A stretch of 40,002 nucleotides of DNA from Aquimarina pacifica (GTDB lineage Bacteria > Bacteroidota > Bacteroidia > Flavobacteriales > Flavobacteriaceae), in assembly GCF_000520955.1 (NCBI RefSeq), contig NZ_JACC01000052.1:1-40002 (forward strand). The letters run 5' to 3'. Each line of letters opens with the position of its first letter. Position 1 is the first letter of the stretch. Positions 23,915-33,135 of the stretch are shown in pieces. The notes under the pieces were generated by a model. It did not search any database. It worked only from the letters and a program-made list of their open reading frames with translations, and had not been told where the DNA came from. The position numbers were made by a program, and so were the translations under genes.

Positions 23915-24976
23915 TTATTGTTTGTTGGTATAAAGGGACTTAACATCTTCTCTCGATCGTACATTTAACTTCTTATATAAGTTGTTAATATGTGTTTTTA
24001 TAGTACTTATGCTTACAAACATAGCAGAAGCGATCTCCTTATTGGTTTTATCTTCGAGTATAAATTGTAATACTTTTTGTTCTTGTTGTGTCAGTTTTTT
24101 TTCTGTGCGCTTGTTTATTTTTTTCCTTTTTAAGTAGTCAAGAAATTGAACTATGTTAATTAAAACCGATACCGAAAGAAGTGTCAATAAGATCCATAAC
24201 CAATACTCTTTTGTAGAGACCTCTTTTGGATTAATTAAAAACCTGTCGGAGCTGAGCTCTCTTTGATATTGATTTGTATAAGGGCTGTTGGGATATTTTT
24301 GTTGAAGACGATTCAACAAGTTATCATAATGAGAATTATTTTCTAAATCCTCTAGATAGTATGCATATAAGTTATTACGTTTTTCAGATAGAAAAGAATG
24401 GGTATAGAGTTCGACGAGGGGTTCCTGTTGTTTCTTTGCAAATTGCTGTAGTGTCTTAAACCATTTTTTGTTATTAATCTTACGATTGGCTTCACTTCGG
24501 TAAGAGGCAAAAGCAAATCGCATCTCATCTATTATAGAATCTACTTTAAGAAAAGCATTGCTTTTTTCGTTATTAGAAACAATCGTACAAAACATCTCCT
24601 GATCAAAAGTAATAGGTAATTCTATGGTATCTGTATTATTGGCAATAAATAAGATTTGTTTACTTTCAGGACAGAATCCATCAAAATGTATAGGTGTTTG
24701 TTTGTTTTCAGAGCAATTTTCGATATGTATTCTATAAATGTGATTAGACACAGGTAGGTTATCCCCAGAAAAGTAAAAAGCCCCTGTAGAATCAATCGTC
24801 GTTTTCTCTATGATTTGTTCGGCATATATTCCTGAAATTTTTCTATAATCTTCTATCAGAGAAAGATAAATAAGATTATGCTTATTTTTTTCATCTACCA
24901 GACCAGAAAACTTATATTGCCCTATTGCTGGTTTGATATTGATTATCAGTATGATAAATGCAATTAAAAATCTCAA
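23915..24976 (-). CDS. Membrane-anchored LuxR-type transcriptional regulator
   Basis: A 353-residue one-component regulator. Signal/anchor MRFLIAFIILIINIKPAIGQ, an extracytoplasmic sensor region (about 21-255) rich in Tyr/Asn/Glu, one membrane helix (about 259-280: WILLTLLSVSVLINIVQFL), a Lys/Arg-rich stop-transfer segment, then a GerE-type HTH at about 295-350 (LTQQEQKVLQFILEDKTNKEIA…VSISTIKTHINNLYKKLNVRSR). It therefore probably senses an envelope signal and binds DNA from the membrane. No receiver or kinase domain is present. Start: the only start consistent with the signal peptide is TTG at 24976; the codons upstream run into a stop without an ATG. It is divergent from the small Pmp3-type gene and upstream of the DUF1573 gene. 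Confidence 0.85.
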   Translation of the reverse strand: MRFLIAFIILIINIKPAIGQYKFSGLVDEKNKHNLIYLSLIEDYRKISGIYAEQIIEKTTIDSTGAFYFSGDNLPVSNHIYRIHIENCSENKQTPIHFDGFCPESKQILFIANNTDTIELPITFDQEMFCTIVSNNEKSNAFLKVDSIIDEMRFAFASYRSEANRKINNKKWFKTLQQFAKKQQEPLVELYTHSFLSEKRNNLYAYYLEDLENNSHYDNLLNRLQQKYPNSPYTNQYQRELSSDRFLINPKEVSTKEYWLWILLTLLSVSVLINIVQFLDYLKRKKINKRTEKKLTQQEQKVLQFILEDKTNKEIASAMFVSISTIKTHINNLYKKLNVRSREDVKSLYTNKQ

Positions 24977-25091
24977 TTTAATATGTTTTTATTTAAAGAT
25001 TAAAAATATAGAAATTAGTTTTACCGAAATAGTGTAACAGAATAAAAATATTGGCTACTTATTAGGTGTATAATCATATTACAAAATATTA

Positions 25092-25250
25092 ATGAGTATT
25101 TGGAGAGTTTTAGTATCGATTTTTTTTCCGCCTCTGGCGGTATTAGACAAAGGTTGTGGTTCTGTAATTATAGTGTTGTTGTTAACACTTTGTGGTTGGG
25201 TTCCCGGAGTTATCGCCGCCTTAGTAATTATTAATAACCCTAATAAGTAA
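25092..25250 (+). CDS. Pmp3/YqaE family small membrane protein
   Basis: A 52-residue double-spanning membrane protein, ATG at 25092 to TAA at 25250. It reads MSIWRVLVSIFFPPLAVLD then KGCGSVIIVLLLTLCGWVPG then VIAALVIINNPNK; FFPPLAVLDKGCG and the LCGWVPGVIAAL helix are the defining marks of the Pmp3/YqaE (UPF0057) family. Eukaryotic Pmp3 affects membrane potential and salt tolerance; the bacterial proteins have no proven role. It lies 176 bases upstream of lipB on the same strand. A 67-codon ORF on the opposite strand (25079-25282) overlaps it completely and is not a gene. Confidence 0.93.
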   Translation: MSIWRVLVSIFFPPLAVLDKGCGSVIIVLLLTLCGWVPGVIAALVIINNPNK

Positions 25251-25425
25251 TGCCTCGACAGGCCTTTTTTAAATAGGGGCACATGCTTATGGATTGCTTT
25301 TGGTATTAAAGCATTAAATTTGTGAAATCTAAAAAAGGATGTTGAATTCTTTTATTAATAATTATGGAAATTGCTTATCAAAGTTAAATTTTGATAAGAT
25401 TAGGTTCTAAGAGTTAAGAGAAGGC

Positions 25426-26136
25426 ATGAATAAAAAAGTTGAACTAAGGGAGTTAGGGCTCAAGGATTTTAATGAAACCTGGGAGTATCAAGATGTATTG
25501 TTCAAAGCAATTCTTGATCTAAAAATTAAAAATAGAAGGGAAGATGCTGGGGTACCCACACCAAATTATTTTCTTTTTGTTGAGCATCCCCATGTATATA
25601 CTCTGGGCAAGAGTGGTGATATTGGCAACCTTTTGTTATCAGAAAAAGAACTAAAAGAAAAGAAGGCTACTTTTTATAAAATTAATCGAGGGGGTGATAT
25701 TACATATCATGGTCCTGGACAAATTGTTGGATATCCGATTTTAGATCTGGATAATTTTTTTACAGATATTCACAAATATCTTCGATTTTTAGAAGAAATA
25801 GTAATTCTTACACTTGCTGAGTATGGTATTGAGGGGACCAGAAGTGAAGGAGAAACAGGAGTTTGGTTAGGTGTCGGAACTCCATTTGCTCGAAAGATTT
25901 GTGCTATGGGAGTTCGCGCTAGTCGATGGGTAACGATGCATGGCTTTGCGTTTAATGTAAATGCTAATTTGGGATATTTTGATCATATTGTACCTTGCGG
26001 CATTAAGGATAAAACAGTCACTTCAATGAATGTAGAACTAGGAGTTGATAAGGTTAATGTTGAAGAAGTAAAAGAAAAATTAATAAAACACTTTATTACC
26101 CTTTTTGAAGCAGAAATTATAAAAGTTAGATCCTAG
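25426..26136 (+). CDS. lipB: Lipoyl(octanoyl) transferase
   Basis: Transfers the octanoyl group from acyl-carrier protein to the lipoyl domains of 2-oxoacid dehydrogenases and GcvH, the first step of lipoate synthesis; cytoplasmic. Seen: NRGGDITYHGPGQIVGYPI (87-105), the family signature; Lys157 in RKICAMGVR and Cys191 in VPCGI, the acyl-thioester Cys/Lys pair. The length of 236 residues is normal. A purine-rich ribosome site (AAGAGAAGG) precedes the ATG at 25426. lipA is not in the window. The closest gene on the same strand is the Pmp3-type gene. Confidence 0.96.
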   Translation: MNKKVELRELGLKDFNETWEYQDVLFKAILDLKIKNRREDAGVPTPNYFLFVEHPHVYTLGKSGDIGNLLLSEKELKEKKATFYKINRGGDITYHGPGQIVGYPILDLDNFFTDIHKYLRFLEEIVILTLAEYGIEGTRSEGETGVWLGVGTPFARKICAMGVRASRWVTMHGFAFNVNANLGYFDHIVPCGIKDKTVTSMNVELGVDKVNVEEVKEKLIKHFITLFEAEIIKVRS

Positions 26137-26274
26137 TCTTTTCTTTATAGCTATGAGATTTTGATCATAAAATACTATCTGTATACTATTGCTTAATAAA
26201 ATAGCTTTCTAAAAGTATATAATCCTAAAAAAATCTTGAAAACATCTTGGAGCCGTAAACGAAAAAGCCAAGCA

Positions 26275-26292
26275 ATGCATTATAAAATGCAT
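26275..26292. terminator. Hairpin between lipB and the metalloprotease gene
   Basis: ATGCATT and AATGCAT pair perfectly around ATAA (26275-26292). On the plus strand ACTTGTCTTTTT follows, so it may end lipB transcription. It also lies 40 bases beyond the stop of the minus-strand protease. Confidence 0.5.
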
Positions 26293-26332
26293 AACTTGTC
26301 TTTTTACTGAATCTATACAAGGGTACAAAAGA

Positions 26333-29300
26333 TTATTCTTTTATAAACCGAATTACTCGGCTTTTATAATTTTTTTCTACTGTTAATTTTAATGCGTACA
26401 TACCAGAAGGTAAATTCTTAGTGTTGATTGATTTTTGAGTTGTAAGTGTTCCTTTTAGAACTATTCTTCCTAGCATGTCAAATACATTATATTCCGTATT
26501 TTCAGAAGAAACGATTACGTTTAGTACTTCATTATTTTTTACGGGATTTGGGAATATAGAGATTTTTGATGCCTCTGTCGTTACGATGTTATTAACGGCC
26601 AACTCTTTTATACCATCACCAATCGTAAAAGTTGTCGATTCAGAGCTGCCAAAGACGCCACCAGAAATTAGAGTTGTACCATTTGAGGAAAGAGTATAAG
26701 AACCGTTTCCATAGCCACAGCAGATACCGTCCCCATAACTATCATAAAGTGTAAATGTATATATACCAGGATCCAGACATTCTGTAATAACGACTGTAGA
26801 ACCATCAGGTTGATTAGGGTAGGTTCCCCCAGAAGCTACTATTTGTTCATTATTAGTGATTGTCCAGCTTGTTTCTTCTGGGTAATTATCTAAATTAATG
26901 GTTAAGTTTACGTCAGAACATTCTTCAATTACACTTTCAATTAATCGTATATTGTCAATTGCTATGTCACTTCTAGACCTTACTCCGGTAATAGCATTGA
27001 ATCTTAATTGTATACTGTTTCCTGTGTATGGTGATAAATCCAAACTAGCCTCTACCCATTCGTCTCCTTGATTTCCGGATTTATTAAAAATGCTTGTCCA
27101 CGAATTACCTTCGTTAGTACTTATCTCAAGATCTAAACTCCCCATGGTGTTTCCTCTCATGTGGTAAGAAAAAACAAAGTAAGCAGAAGAAAGAGTAGTT
27201 AAATCAATGCAAGGAGAGCTTATAATAGCATTTTTATTAGGGTATCCCCTATTGTTACCTGAAGCTTCTACATAGATATAATAGTCACCTTCATCACTAC
27301 CATAAGGTCCAGTGTTTCTTGATGGTGTGGCTCCAGAATATATTTGCCAATCAATATCGTTTTCTGAATCTTGTATCCAGTTCTCAAGTGTATTTTCAAA
27401 ACCTTCTGTGTACGGAAATGAAGTGATACCTCCTTGGCATGTATTATTTGGGGGAAGAGTAGCCGTATCCAAAGTGGCTTCGTCAGATTGATTGCCAGCA
27501 GCATCAAAAGCTGTAATATTAAAGCTATAATTCGTATCGGGTAATAATCCTGTTACTTGGTACGAGGTAGAGGTAACTGTTGCAATAATATTATTTTCTA
27601 AATAAATATCATATCCCGTAACTCCGACATTATCAGTAGAAGCATTCCAAGTAATAGTGATAGAGGTCTGCGTACTATTAGAAGTGAGTAATTCTGTTGG
27701 CATTGTTGGTTCTTCGGTGTCTGGCTCAGATAGTGTGGTAATAGTAACAGCATTACTGTTGTCTGATTCATTATCATTGGCATCAAAAGCTGTGATACTG
27801 AAGCTATAATTAGTACTAGATAATAACCCCATTACTTGATATGATGTTGAGCTAACCGTTGCGATTAATATATTAGCTAGGTAAATATTATACCCAGTAA
27901 CTCCTATATTGTCTGTTGATGCATTCCAGTCAAGGAACACAGAAGTTTGTGTAATAGCAGAAGAAGTTACTTCTGTTGGTGTTGATGGTGCTTGTGTATC
28001 TGGTTCAGAAAGAGTAGTGACACCTATAGCATTGCTATTATCAGATTCGTTATTAGAAGCATCAAAAGCTACAATACTAAAACTATAATTTGTATCGGGT
28101 AATAATCCAGTTACTTGATATGAGGTTGAGGTAACCGTTGCGATTATTGTGTTCCCTTGATAAATGTCATATCCTGTAACCCCTATATTATCTGTAGAGG
28201 CATTCCAGTCAATATCTACAGAAGTTTGTGTAATATTAGATGTAGTTACTCCCTGTGGTACTGATGGCGCTTGAAGATCAGCAGTACCTTGAGTAATTTC
28301 GAAATCGTCATTAGAAATATCGTAGAAAATATGGTCGGATCCTCGAACCATGATTCTATTTTGAGTTCCTACAGCATTAGGAACAATAATATTTTGAGCC
28401 CCATCATTTGATGTAGCGGTCATTATTGTTGTTGAATATGTGTTTCCTCCATCTGTAGATAGTAAAATATCTACCGTATCAGCATTAATTCCATTACCTG
28501 TTGTCCCAGCTACATCCCAAGTTACTGTTTGAGTAGAACCTACTTGCCAACTAACATTAGAATTGGGAGAATTTACAACAAACGGTCCTGCTGATCCAGC
28601 CACAGAAATTGTTATATCATCACTAGCTGTGCTTCCACCCCCCGAAGAATTATCTCTTACAGTGAGTCTAAAATCCATGGTTCTACTAACAGAAGGAACA
28701 ACCTCCCATGTAGAAGAAGTCAGACCATTAATTACTGTCGATAAATCTGGCATATATCTATCAGGAGAAGTAGTCGGGGGTAAAGATCGAAACGCCGGTC
28801 CACTTGCAGACGACGACGAAGGAGGCATGGTTGCCGTTTCGGTATCCATCTGTTCCCAGCAATACGTAAGTGTATCGTTAGAGTTTGAGTCTGTAGCATT
28901 ACCTTTTAAAATAAAGGGAGTAGATGCAGGAATTGTATAGTTTGATCCTGCATTTGCGGTAGGTGCACTATTTCCTGTGCTACTTTGAGCGGCACAGGTA
29001 CCACTACCGCTGGATATATTGGCCCACATTTCCTGAATGCTAATAGCATGAAAATAATCATCACTATTATTCTGAACATTAGGATTGCATATCCCGGCAT
29101 ATCCCATGATTGTAGAGGCACTTCCTGGTTCTGCAGATGCACTTGATCGATTACAATTATTATTTTGTGTATGATTTGCACCAAATTGATGTCCCATCTC
29201 ATGTGCGACATAATCAACATCATAAGAGTCACCTATAGGATTGCTACTTCCTGTAATTCCTCTTGCTTTAGAACTTGTACAGGGAGACCTTAACTGAGCT

Positions 29301-30256
29301 AGTCCTCCACCTCCTGTGCTAAAGGTATGTCCGATATCATAATTATTAGAACCGATATATGCATCACAAACAGTCTGACTTTCATTAATTAGACTATAGG
29401 CATCAGAGTTACTAAGATTATCAGTGTTTGAGTCTAAGAAAATAATATCGGTATTATTATTTACGATAACCATGGTGACAGCCAAATCTCTCTCAAAAAT
29501 ACCATTAACTCGAGTCATTGTTGTATTCATAGCTGAGAGTACAGCTTCTTTTTTAACTTGGTCAGAAGCACTTGCACTTATGCCTTGATTAGATAAATGA
29601 TATTGAGAATATTCTCCTGAGCAAGCTATAGCAAGTCTAAAAGTGCGTAGTTGACCATCATTTGCATTTTTATAACTATTTGAAATTTTCTGAGAAATAT
29701 TTAGTTCTGGAGTGTTTTCGACAAGACATTCGAAGTTATTAGCGTCTCTGGGTAAATCAGATTTAGAGTAGATTATATATTCTTTTTTATCTTTTGTATA
29801 CGGATCAATATACATAGTTTCATGATTCCCTGAAGATATCATTGCATGCAACCCAACTTTAGAAATACTAATTCGAGCGATTGATGAAGGGTCATCAACT
29901 CCGTGGCCTATATAAGATTTAATATTTGGAAATCTTTCTGAAAGACCTTCCTCTAGTGTAGATGCTTCTAGTATTTCGAATTTTTTTAAAACTCCATTCG
30001 ATAGAGGTAATTCTATTATTGTTGTTGATGTTTTTTGCTGTTTTCGCGAAGGGGTATTTTTAAGTATATTCTCTAGCTCAACTGAGTTAAGACTAAATAG
30101 CAGATAATTAGATGGCGTGGTGTTTCTGTATTCTTTTGTTTTATCGTTCATTTTATTCTGAGCGACTGGAGTCCATATTTGCGATTGTACGTTATTGCTT
30201 AAAAAAAGAAATACAAAACAAAATATGGTTTTAAAAATACCGGTACTTTTTGTCAT
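26333..30256 (-). CDS. Reprolysin-like zinc metalloprotease with FN3, MAM-like and T9SS sorting domains
   Basis: A 1307-residue protease exported by Sec then type IX secretion. Signal peptide (1-25, …SNNVQSQ), an N-terminal pro-region (about 26-195), then a metzincin catalytic domain with the zinc motif HEMGHQFGANH (about 353-363) and the later Met-turn (IMGYAGIC). Next are a PKD-like segment (NSAPTANAGSNYTI…), an Ig-like domain (about 555-655: FVVNSPNSNVSWQVGSTQTVTWDV), three FN3 repeats of about 92 residues (663-930), a MAM-like domain (about 936-1100) and a beta-rich domain (YSYGDGICCGYG style, about 1110-1215). The C-terminal type A sorting domain (about 1232-1307) contains SIFPNPVKN and NLPSGMYALKL, and the protein ends RFIKE. 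It likely degrades extracellular proteins. Alone in its transcript, as far as can be seen. Confidence 0.93.
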   Translation of the reverse strand: MTKSTGIFKTIFCFVFLFLSNNVQSQIWTPVAQNKMNDKTKEYRNTTPSNYLLFSLNSVELENILKNTPSRKQQKTSTTIIELPLSNGVLKKFEILEASTLEEGLSERFPNIKSYIGHGVDDPSSIARISISKVGLHAMISSGNHETMYIDPYTKDKKEYIIYSKSDLPRDANNFECLVENTPELNISQKISNSYKNANDGQLRTFRLAIACSGEYSQYHLSNQGISASASDQVKKEAVLSAMNTTMTRVNGIFERDLAVTMVIVNNNTDIIFLDSNTDNLSNSDAYSLINESQTVCDAYIGSNNYDIGHTFSTGGGGLAQLRSPCTSSKARGITGSSNPIGDSYDVDYVAHEMGHQFGANHTQNNNCNRSSASAEPGSASTIMGYAGICNPNVQNNSDDYFHAISIQEMWANISSGSGTCAAQSSTGNSAPTANAGSNYTIPASTPFILKGNATDSNSNDTLTYCWEQMDTETATMPPSSSSASGPAFRSLPPTTSPDRYMPDLSTVINGLTSSTWEVVPSVSRTMDFRLTVRDNSSGGGSTASDDITISVAGSAGPFVVNSPNSNVSWQVGSTQTVTWDVAGTTGNGINADTVDILLSTDGGNTYSTTIMTATSNDGAQNIIVPNAVGTQNRIMVRGSDHIFYDISNDDFEITQGTADLQAPSVPQGVTTSNITQTSVDIDWNASTDNIGVTGYDIYQGNTIIATVTSTSYQVTGLLPDTNYSFSIVAFDASNNESDNSNAIGVTTLSEPDTQAPSTPTEVTSSAITQTSVFLDWNASTDNIGVTGYNIYLANILIATVSSTSYQVMGLLSSTNYSFSITAFDANDNESDNSNAVTITTLSEPDTEEPTMPTELLTSNSTQTSITITWNASTDNVGVTGYDIYLENNIIATVTSTSYQVTGLLPDTNYSFNITAFDAAGNQSDEATLDTATLPPNNTCQGGITSFPYTEGFENTLENWIQDSENDIDWQIYSGATPSRNTGPYGSDEGDYYIYVEASGNNRGYPNKNAIISSPCIDLTTLSSAYFVFSYHMRGNTMGSLDLEISTNEGNSWTSIFNKSGNQGDEWVEASLDLSPYTGNSIQLRFNAITGVRSRSDIAIDNIRLIESVIEECSDVNLTINLDNYPEETSWTITNNEQIVASGGTYPNQPDGSTVVITECLDPGIYTFTLYDSYGDGICCGYGNGSYTLSSNGTTLISGGVFGSSESTTFTIGDGIKELAVNNIVTTEASKISIFPNPVKNNEVLNVIVSSENTEYNVFDMLGRIVLKGTLTTQKSINTKNLPSGMYALKLTVEKNYKSRVIRFIKE
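27476..28275 (-). repeat. Three tandem FN3-encoding repeats of about 277 bases
   Basis: Inside the protease gene, three units each encode a (Q/E)(A/E)P(S/T).P.…T(S/A).T….I.W(N)ASTDN(I/V)GVTGY(D/N)IY…T..S(T)SYQV.GLL..TNYSF.I.AFD FN3 module. They start near 28275, 27998 and 27720. Much of the sequence is identical between units at DNA level, showing recent duplication or gene conversion. Confidence 0.8.
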
Positions 30257-30428
30257 TTTAAGGTTAGCTTTTAGTAGTGATGTGAATTCTTTAAAAGAAT
30301 ACAGTTGTAAACTTAAATCATAAAAGCTTTTGTTAGAATCCTAAAATAGAATCTGTATTGAATCAATTAGTATTCGAAGAATTTCTGTATAAATGTTAAA
30401 TAATTTAGGATGTGATGGTTTTTTACCT

Positions 30429-30467
30429 AACAAACACTTGTTTTACTGTTAAAACCAAGTGTTTGTT
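30429..30467. terminator. Hairpin after the 836-residue lipoprotein gene
   Basis: AACAAACACTTG at 30429-30440 pairs perfectly with CAAGTGTTTGTT at 30456-30467, and the loop adds TTTT/AAAA pairing. It lies 36 bases beyond the lipoprotein stop. No T-run follows on the minus strand, so it may be a 3'-end stabiliser rather than a classic terminator. Confidence 0.6.
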
Positions 30468-30502
30468 GTGTAAATAGTATTGTGTAGAATCCTTAGGTCA
30501 AT

Positions 30503-33013
30503 CTAATTAATTTGATAAATAAGGACATTGTTCTCTTCTCCCTGAACAGCAAACTCAAGATTAGAATCATTATCCATATTCCCCAAGCTTAAGGCAGAAT
30601 TTCCGTATACAGGAAAGTTAGGGAAAAGAATACCATTACTATCGTATAGATAAACTTGCTTAGATTGAATGTCTGTAATGGTTACATAGATTTTGTCATT
30701 TATATAAAACAATCTAGGTGCCGTATATACTCCATAATTTAATTCTAGTGTTTTTCCTTTTATGGTAAGCCTATTTTCTGAGAAAGTAACTAGTGTTTTG
30801 TTGGTGCTAACTATTTTATTATCTTTTTCTAATGCTAACTTTTTCTTAGTAACATTGCCGTCCTTTTGTATTTGAACAAGGTATCCGTCTTTTGTAGTAG
30901 AAGTAAATTTGTCCTGATACTGATACCATTCATTTTCAGAGAAATTAATATTTTCCTTTACGGGGATTCTAATTTTTCCTAAACGGTCTAAAATTGTAAG
31001 TTTTCCACTTTTTTCTGAAAGAAGAATATGATCTTTTGATGCAATTCTTATATGTTTTGGTTTTAGTAATAAGTCAGTTTCGGTTCCTTTGAACCTAAAA
31101 CCGGTAACTATTTCTGCTTCACTATTAAACATCGTAATTTTATTACCTTGAGTGATAATGATTCGATATTTTTTATTTTTATCGTAATCGAATAAAGACA
31201 AAGGTTGAGTTATGGTCGTTTCAAATTTCTTAGGATATGGTGCGACGTCTTTACCGTCGCGATCAACTAAGTATAGTGTGTTTGCAGTGTTAAATAATAG
31301 TTGATACCTTCCATTTTTGTAAATATCAATTTGTTGAATATCTCCCAGAATTTCTCCATCTATTTGTTTTTTCCAAAAAATTGTGCCTTTGTCAGAAATC
31401 AAGTATAAATTGTTCTGTACATCCTGAACAGCAACATCCAAACCTTTGGTTCTGTGATTTTTTACCAGAATAGGTTTTGTGAGGAGTTTATGCTCTAAGG
31501 TAGTAGATGCTGTTTGTATGACTGATGTTGCGGCACCTTTTACACTGTTTTTTTGTAAAATACCATGTATATGCGCAAAATCATTCTCTTTTATGATTTG
31601 CAGTATTCCTAGTTCGTACCCCTTGTGTTTTAAAGTGCTCCATTGGGTACCGAACTCTTCTTTAACACCTTCGGCAATATAATCCTGTATATTATTTACG
31701 GTTCCTACTATTAATATTGAAGATTCTTCGGATAGATCTTTTACTGTATTGGCATAATATTCTTGATCAAAAAGTAAGGTTTTATTAAGGATATTAGAAA
31801 TAATATCTCTCATTGTAGAAAGTGAGGTCCCAAAAAATATGAATTCATCGTATATACTATAATATTTGGCCTCGAAGTTTTTAATTAGTGGATTTAGAAC
31901 CTCAGAAAAAGAAGTAGCATTTTCATAAGAATAAATAGGTGTACTTCTATATGTTTCAACTTTACGTCCTTGTAAATTTTCGGTTAAAGTTTGAGTATCT
32001 AAGGAAGTTAGCACTAGCGCATCTTCTTTTTCCATGGATATGATTCCTATTTCAGAAGCATTTAATAACAAATCATCTAACTCTGTTGGGACATCTTCGA
32101 GATCTCTATCCTGAGCTTTAGAGAGGTTTCTCTTTAATGTGTTAAAATCATCGTATGTAAAAGAAATAAAGCCCTTAGCACTAATAGGGGTTACCTCAGA
32201 AACTCGGTTTTCCTGAGCTATGGTGTTGTCAAAAATACTAATAGTACTGGATAAAGAATCTTTTTCTATAGCAACTCCATTTAAGAAGATGGCATTTTGT
32301 TCTATTTTGGCATCGGTAGTTATCCAGCCACTAAAATTATGAAGACTCTCTGTTGTAGCGTTCGGTAGTAATGAATCATGAATATTTTGCAGTTTTTTGC
32401 CATTAATCAATATAGAAATAGCGTTATCTGTTCCCGAAACATCAAAAACTTTTTGCAAATCTGCATCTACGGGAATTAATCCCTCTTTCATTCTTATTGC
32501 GTTTTCAACTAATAATTGAGAAGAAGATGCTATAAGGATGCTATCCTGATATGTGGCAAAAAAGTCTTGCTCCTTAGAGGTTATTTTATAAATTGTTTGA
32601 TCAGCATAAGTAAGTGTTTCAATCTTTTTGGTGCCGAGAGAATCTTGAGCTATTATGGTCGGATCAAATTTTGAGATATACGTATATTCAAAATCATTTT
32701 TTCCAAAAGGAGAGAAACATAATAAACTTTCGTTAGCTTTTGTTTCATCAAGGATAGCTAGTTTCTTAAGGTGAGAGAAAAAGGCTAATCCTTCATTGTT
32801 TTTTATGAAATTATTATCTCTTAGGGCACTCGAGGCTTCTTCAAAATTATTTATTTTAATAATAATTTGTGTATCTCTCGGGATATGATCCAGCAAAGAA
32901 TTTGATGTTTCTGATATTTTTTCACAAGAGATAGCAATAAGCAAGAATATAATTGCTACTAAACTTCTCACTATCTTATTATTTTTTGTATTTCTAAACT
33001 CGTTTGTTAACAT
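30503..33013 (-). CDS. Large lipoprotein of unknown function (DUF3352-like N-terminus, propeller-like C-terminus)
   Basis: An 836-residue lipoprotein from the ATG at 33013 (a TTG nine codons earlier, at 33040, is an alternative). Signal RSLVAIIFLLIAISC with Cys30. The N-terminal two thirds alternate beta and helix with LDHIPRDTQIIIKINNFEEASSAL and ISILINGKKLQ, similar in feel to DUF3352-type proteins. The last third has repeated blade-like motifs (GLDVAVQDVQNNLYLISDKGTIFWKKQIDG, YQLLFNTANTLYLVDRDGKDV, FPNFPVYGNSALSLGNMDNDSNLEFAVQG), typical of a beta-propeller. It is probably anchored in the outer membrane or faces the periplasm. Function is unknown. It lies downstream of rnhB on the same strand, 122 bases apart, and next to a divergent porin gene. 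Confidence 0.8.
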   Translation of the reverse strand: MLTNEFRNTKNNKIVRSLVAIIFLLIAISCEKISETSNSLLDHIPRDTQIIIKINNFEEASSALRDNNFIKNNEGLAFFSHLKKLAILDETKANESLLCFSPFGKNDFEYTYISKFDPTIIAQDSLGTKKIETLTYADQTIYKITSKEQDFFATYQDSILIASSSQLLVENAIRMKEGLIPVDADLQKVFDVSGTDNAISILINGKKLQNIHDSLLPNATTESLHNFSGWITTDAKIEQNAIFLNGVAIEKDSLSSTISIFDNTIAQENRVSEVTPISAKGFISFTYDDFNTLKRNLSKAQDRDLEDVPTELDDLLLNASEIGIISMEKEDALVLTSLDTQTLTENLQGRKVETYRSTPIYSYENATSFSEVLNPLIKNFEAKYYSIYDEFIFFGTSLSTMRDIISNILNKTLLFDQEYYANTVKDLSEESSILIVGTVNNIQDYIAEGVKEEFGTQWSTLKHKGYELGILQIIKENDFAHIHGILQKNSVKGAATSVIQTASTTLEHKLLTKPILVKNHRTKGLDVAVQDVQNNLYLISDKGTIFWKKQIDGEILGDIQQIDIYKNGRYQLLFNTANTLYLVDRDGKDVAPYPKKFETTITQPLSLFDYDKNKKYRIIITQGNKITMFNSEAEIVTGFRFKGTETDLLLKPKHIRIASKDHILLSEKSGKLTILDRLGKIRIPVKENINFSENEWYQYQDKFTSTTKDGYLVQIQKDGNVTKKKLALEKDNKIVSTNKTLVTFSENRLTIKGKTLELNYGVYTAPRLFYINDKIYVTITDIQSKQVYLYDSNGILFPNFPVYGNSALSLGNMDNDSNLEFAVQGEENNVLIYQIN

Positions 33014-33135
33014 AAAAGCGATCAGTTTCTCAGTGTGCAAAATATAAAGTATAATTATAAGATTGAAATTTAACTTAAATATCTTTAAAAAAGAGTTTCG
33101 TTCTCAAAGATAAAGCCATGTGATTTATTTCTAGG

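Noticed and set aside
25079..25282. 67-codon minus-strand ORF
   Set aside because: It lies wholly opposite the clear Pmp3/YqaE gene and has no family signal of its own.
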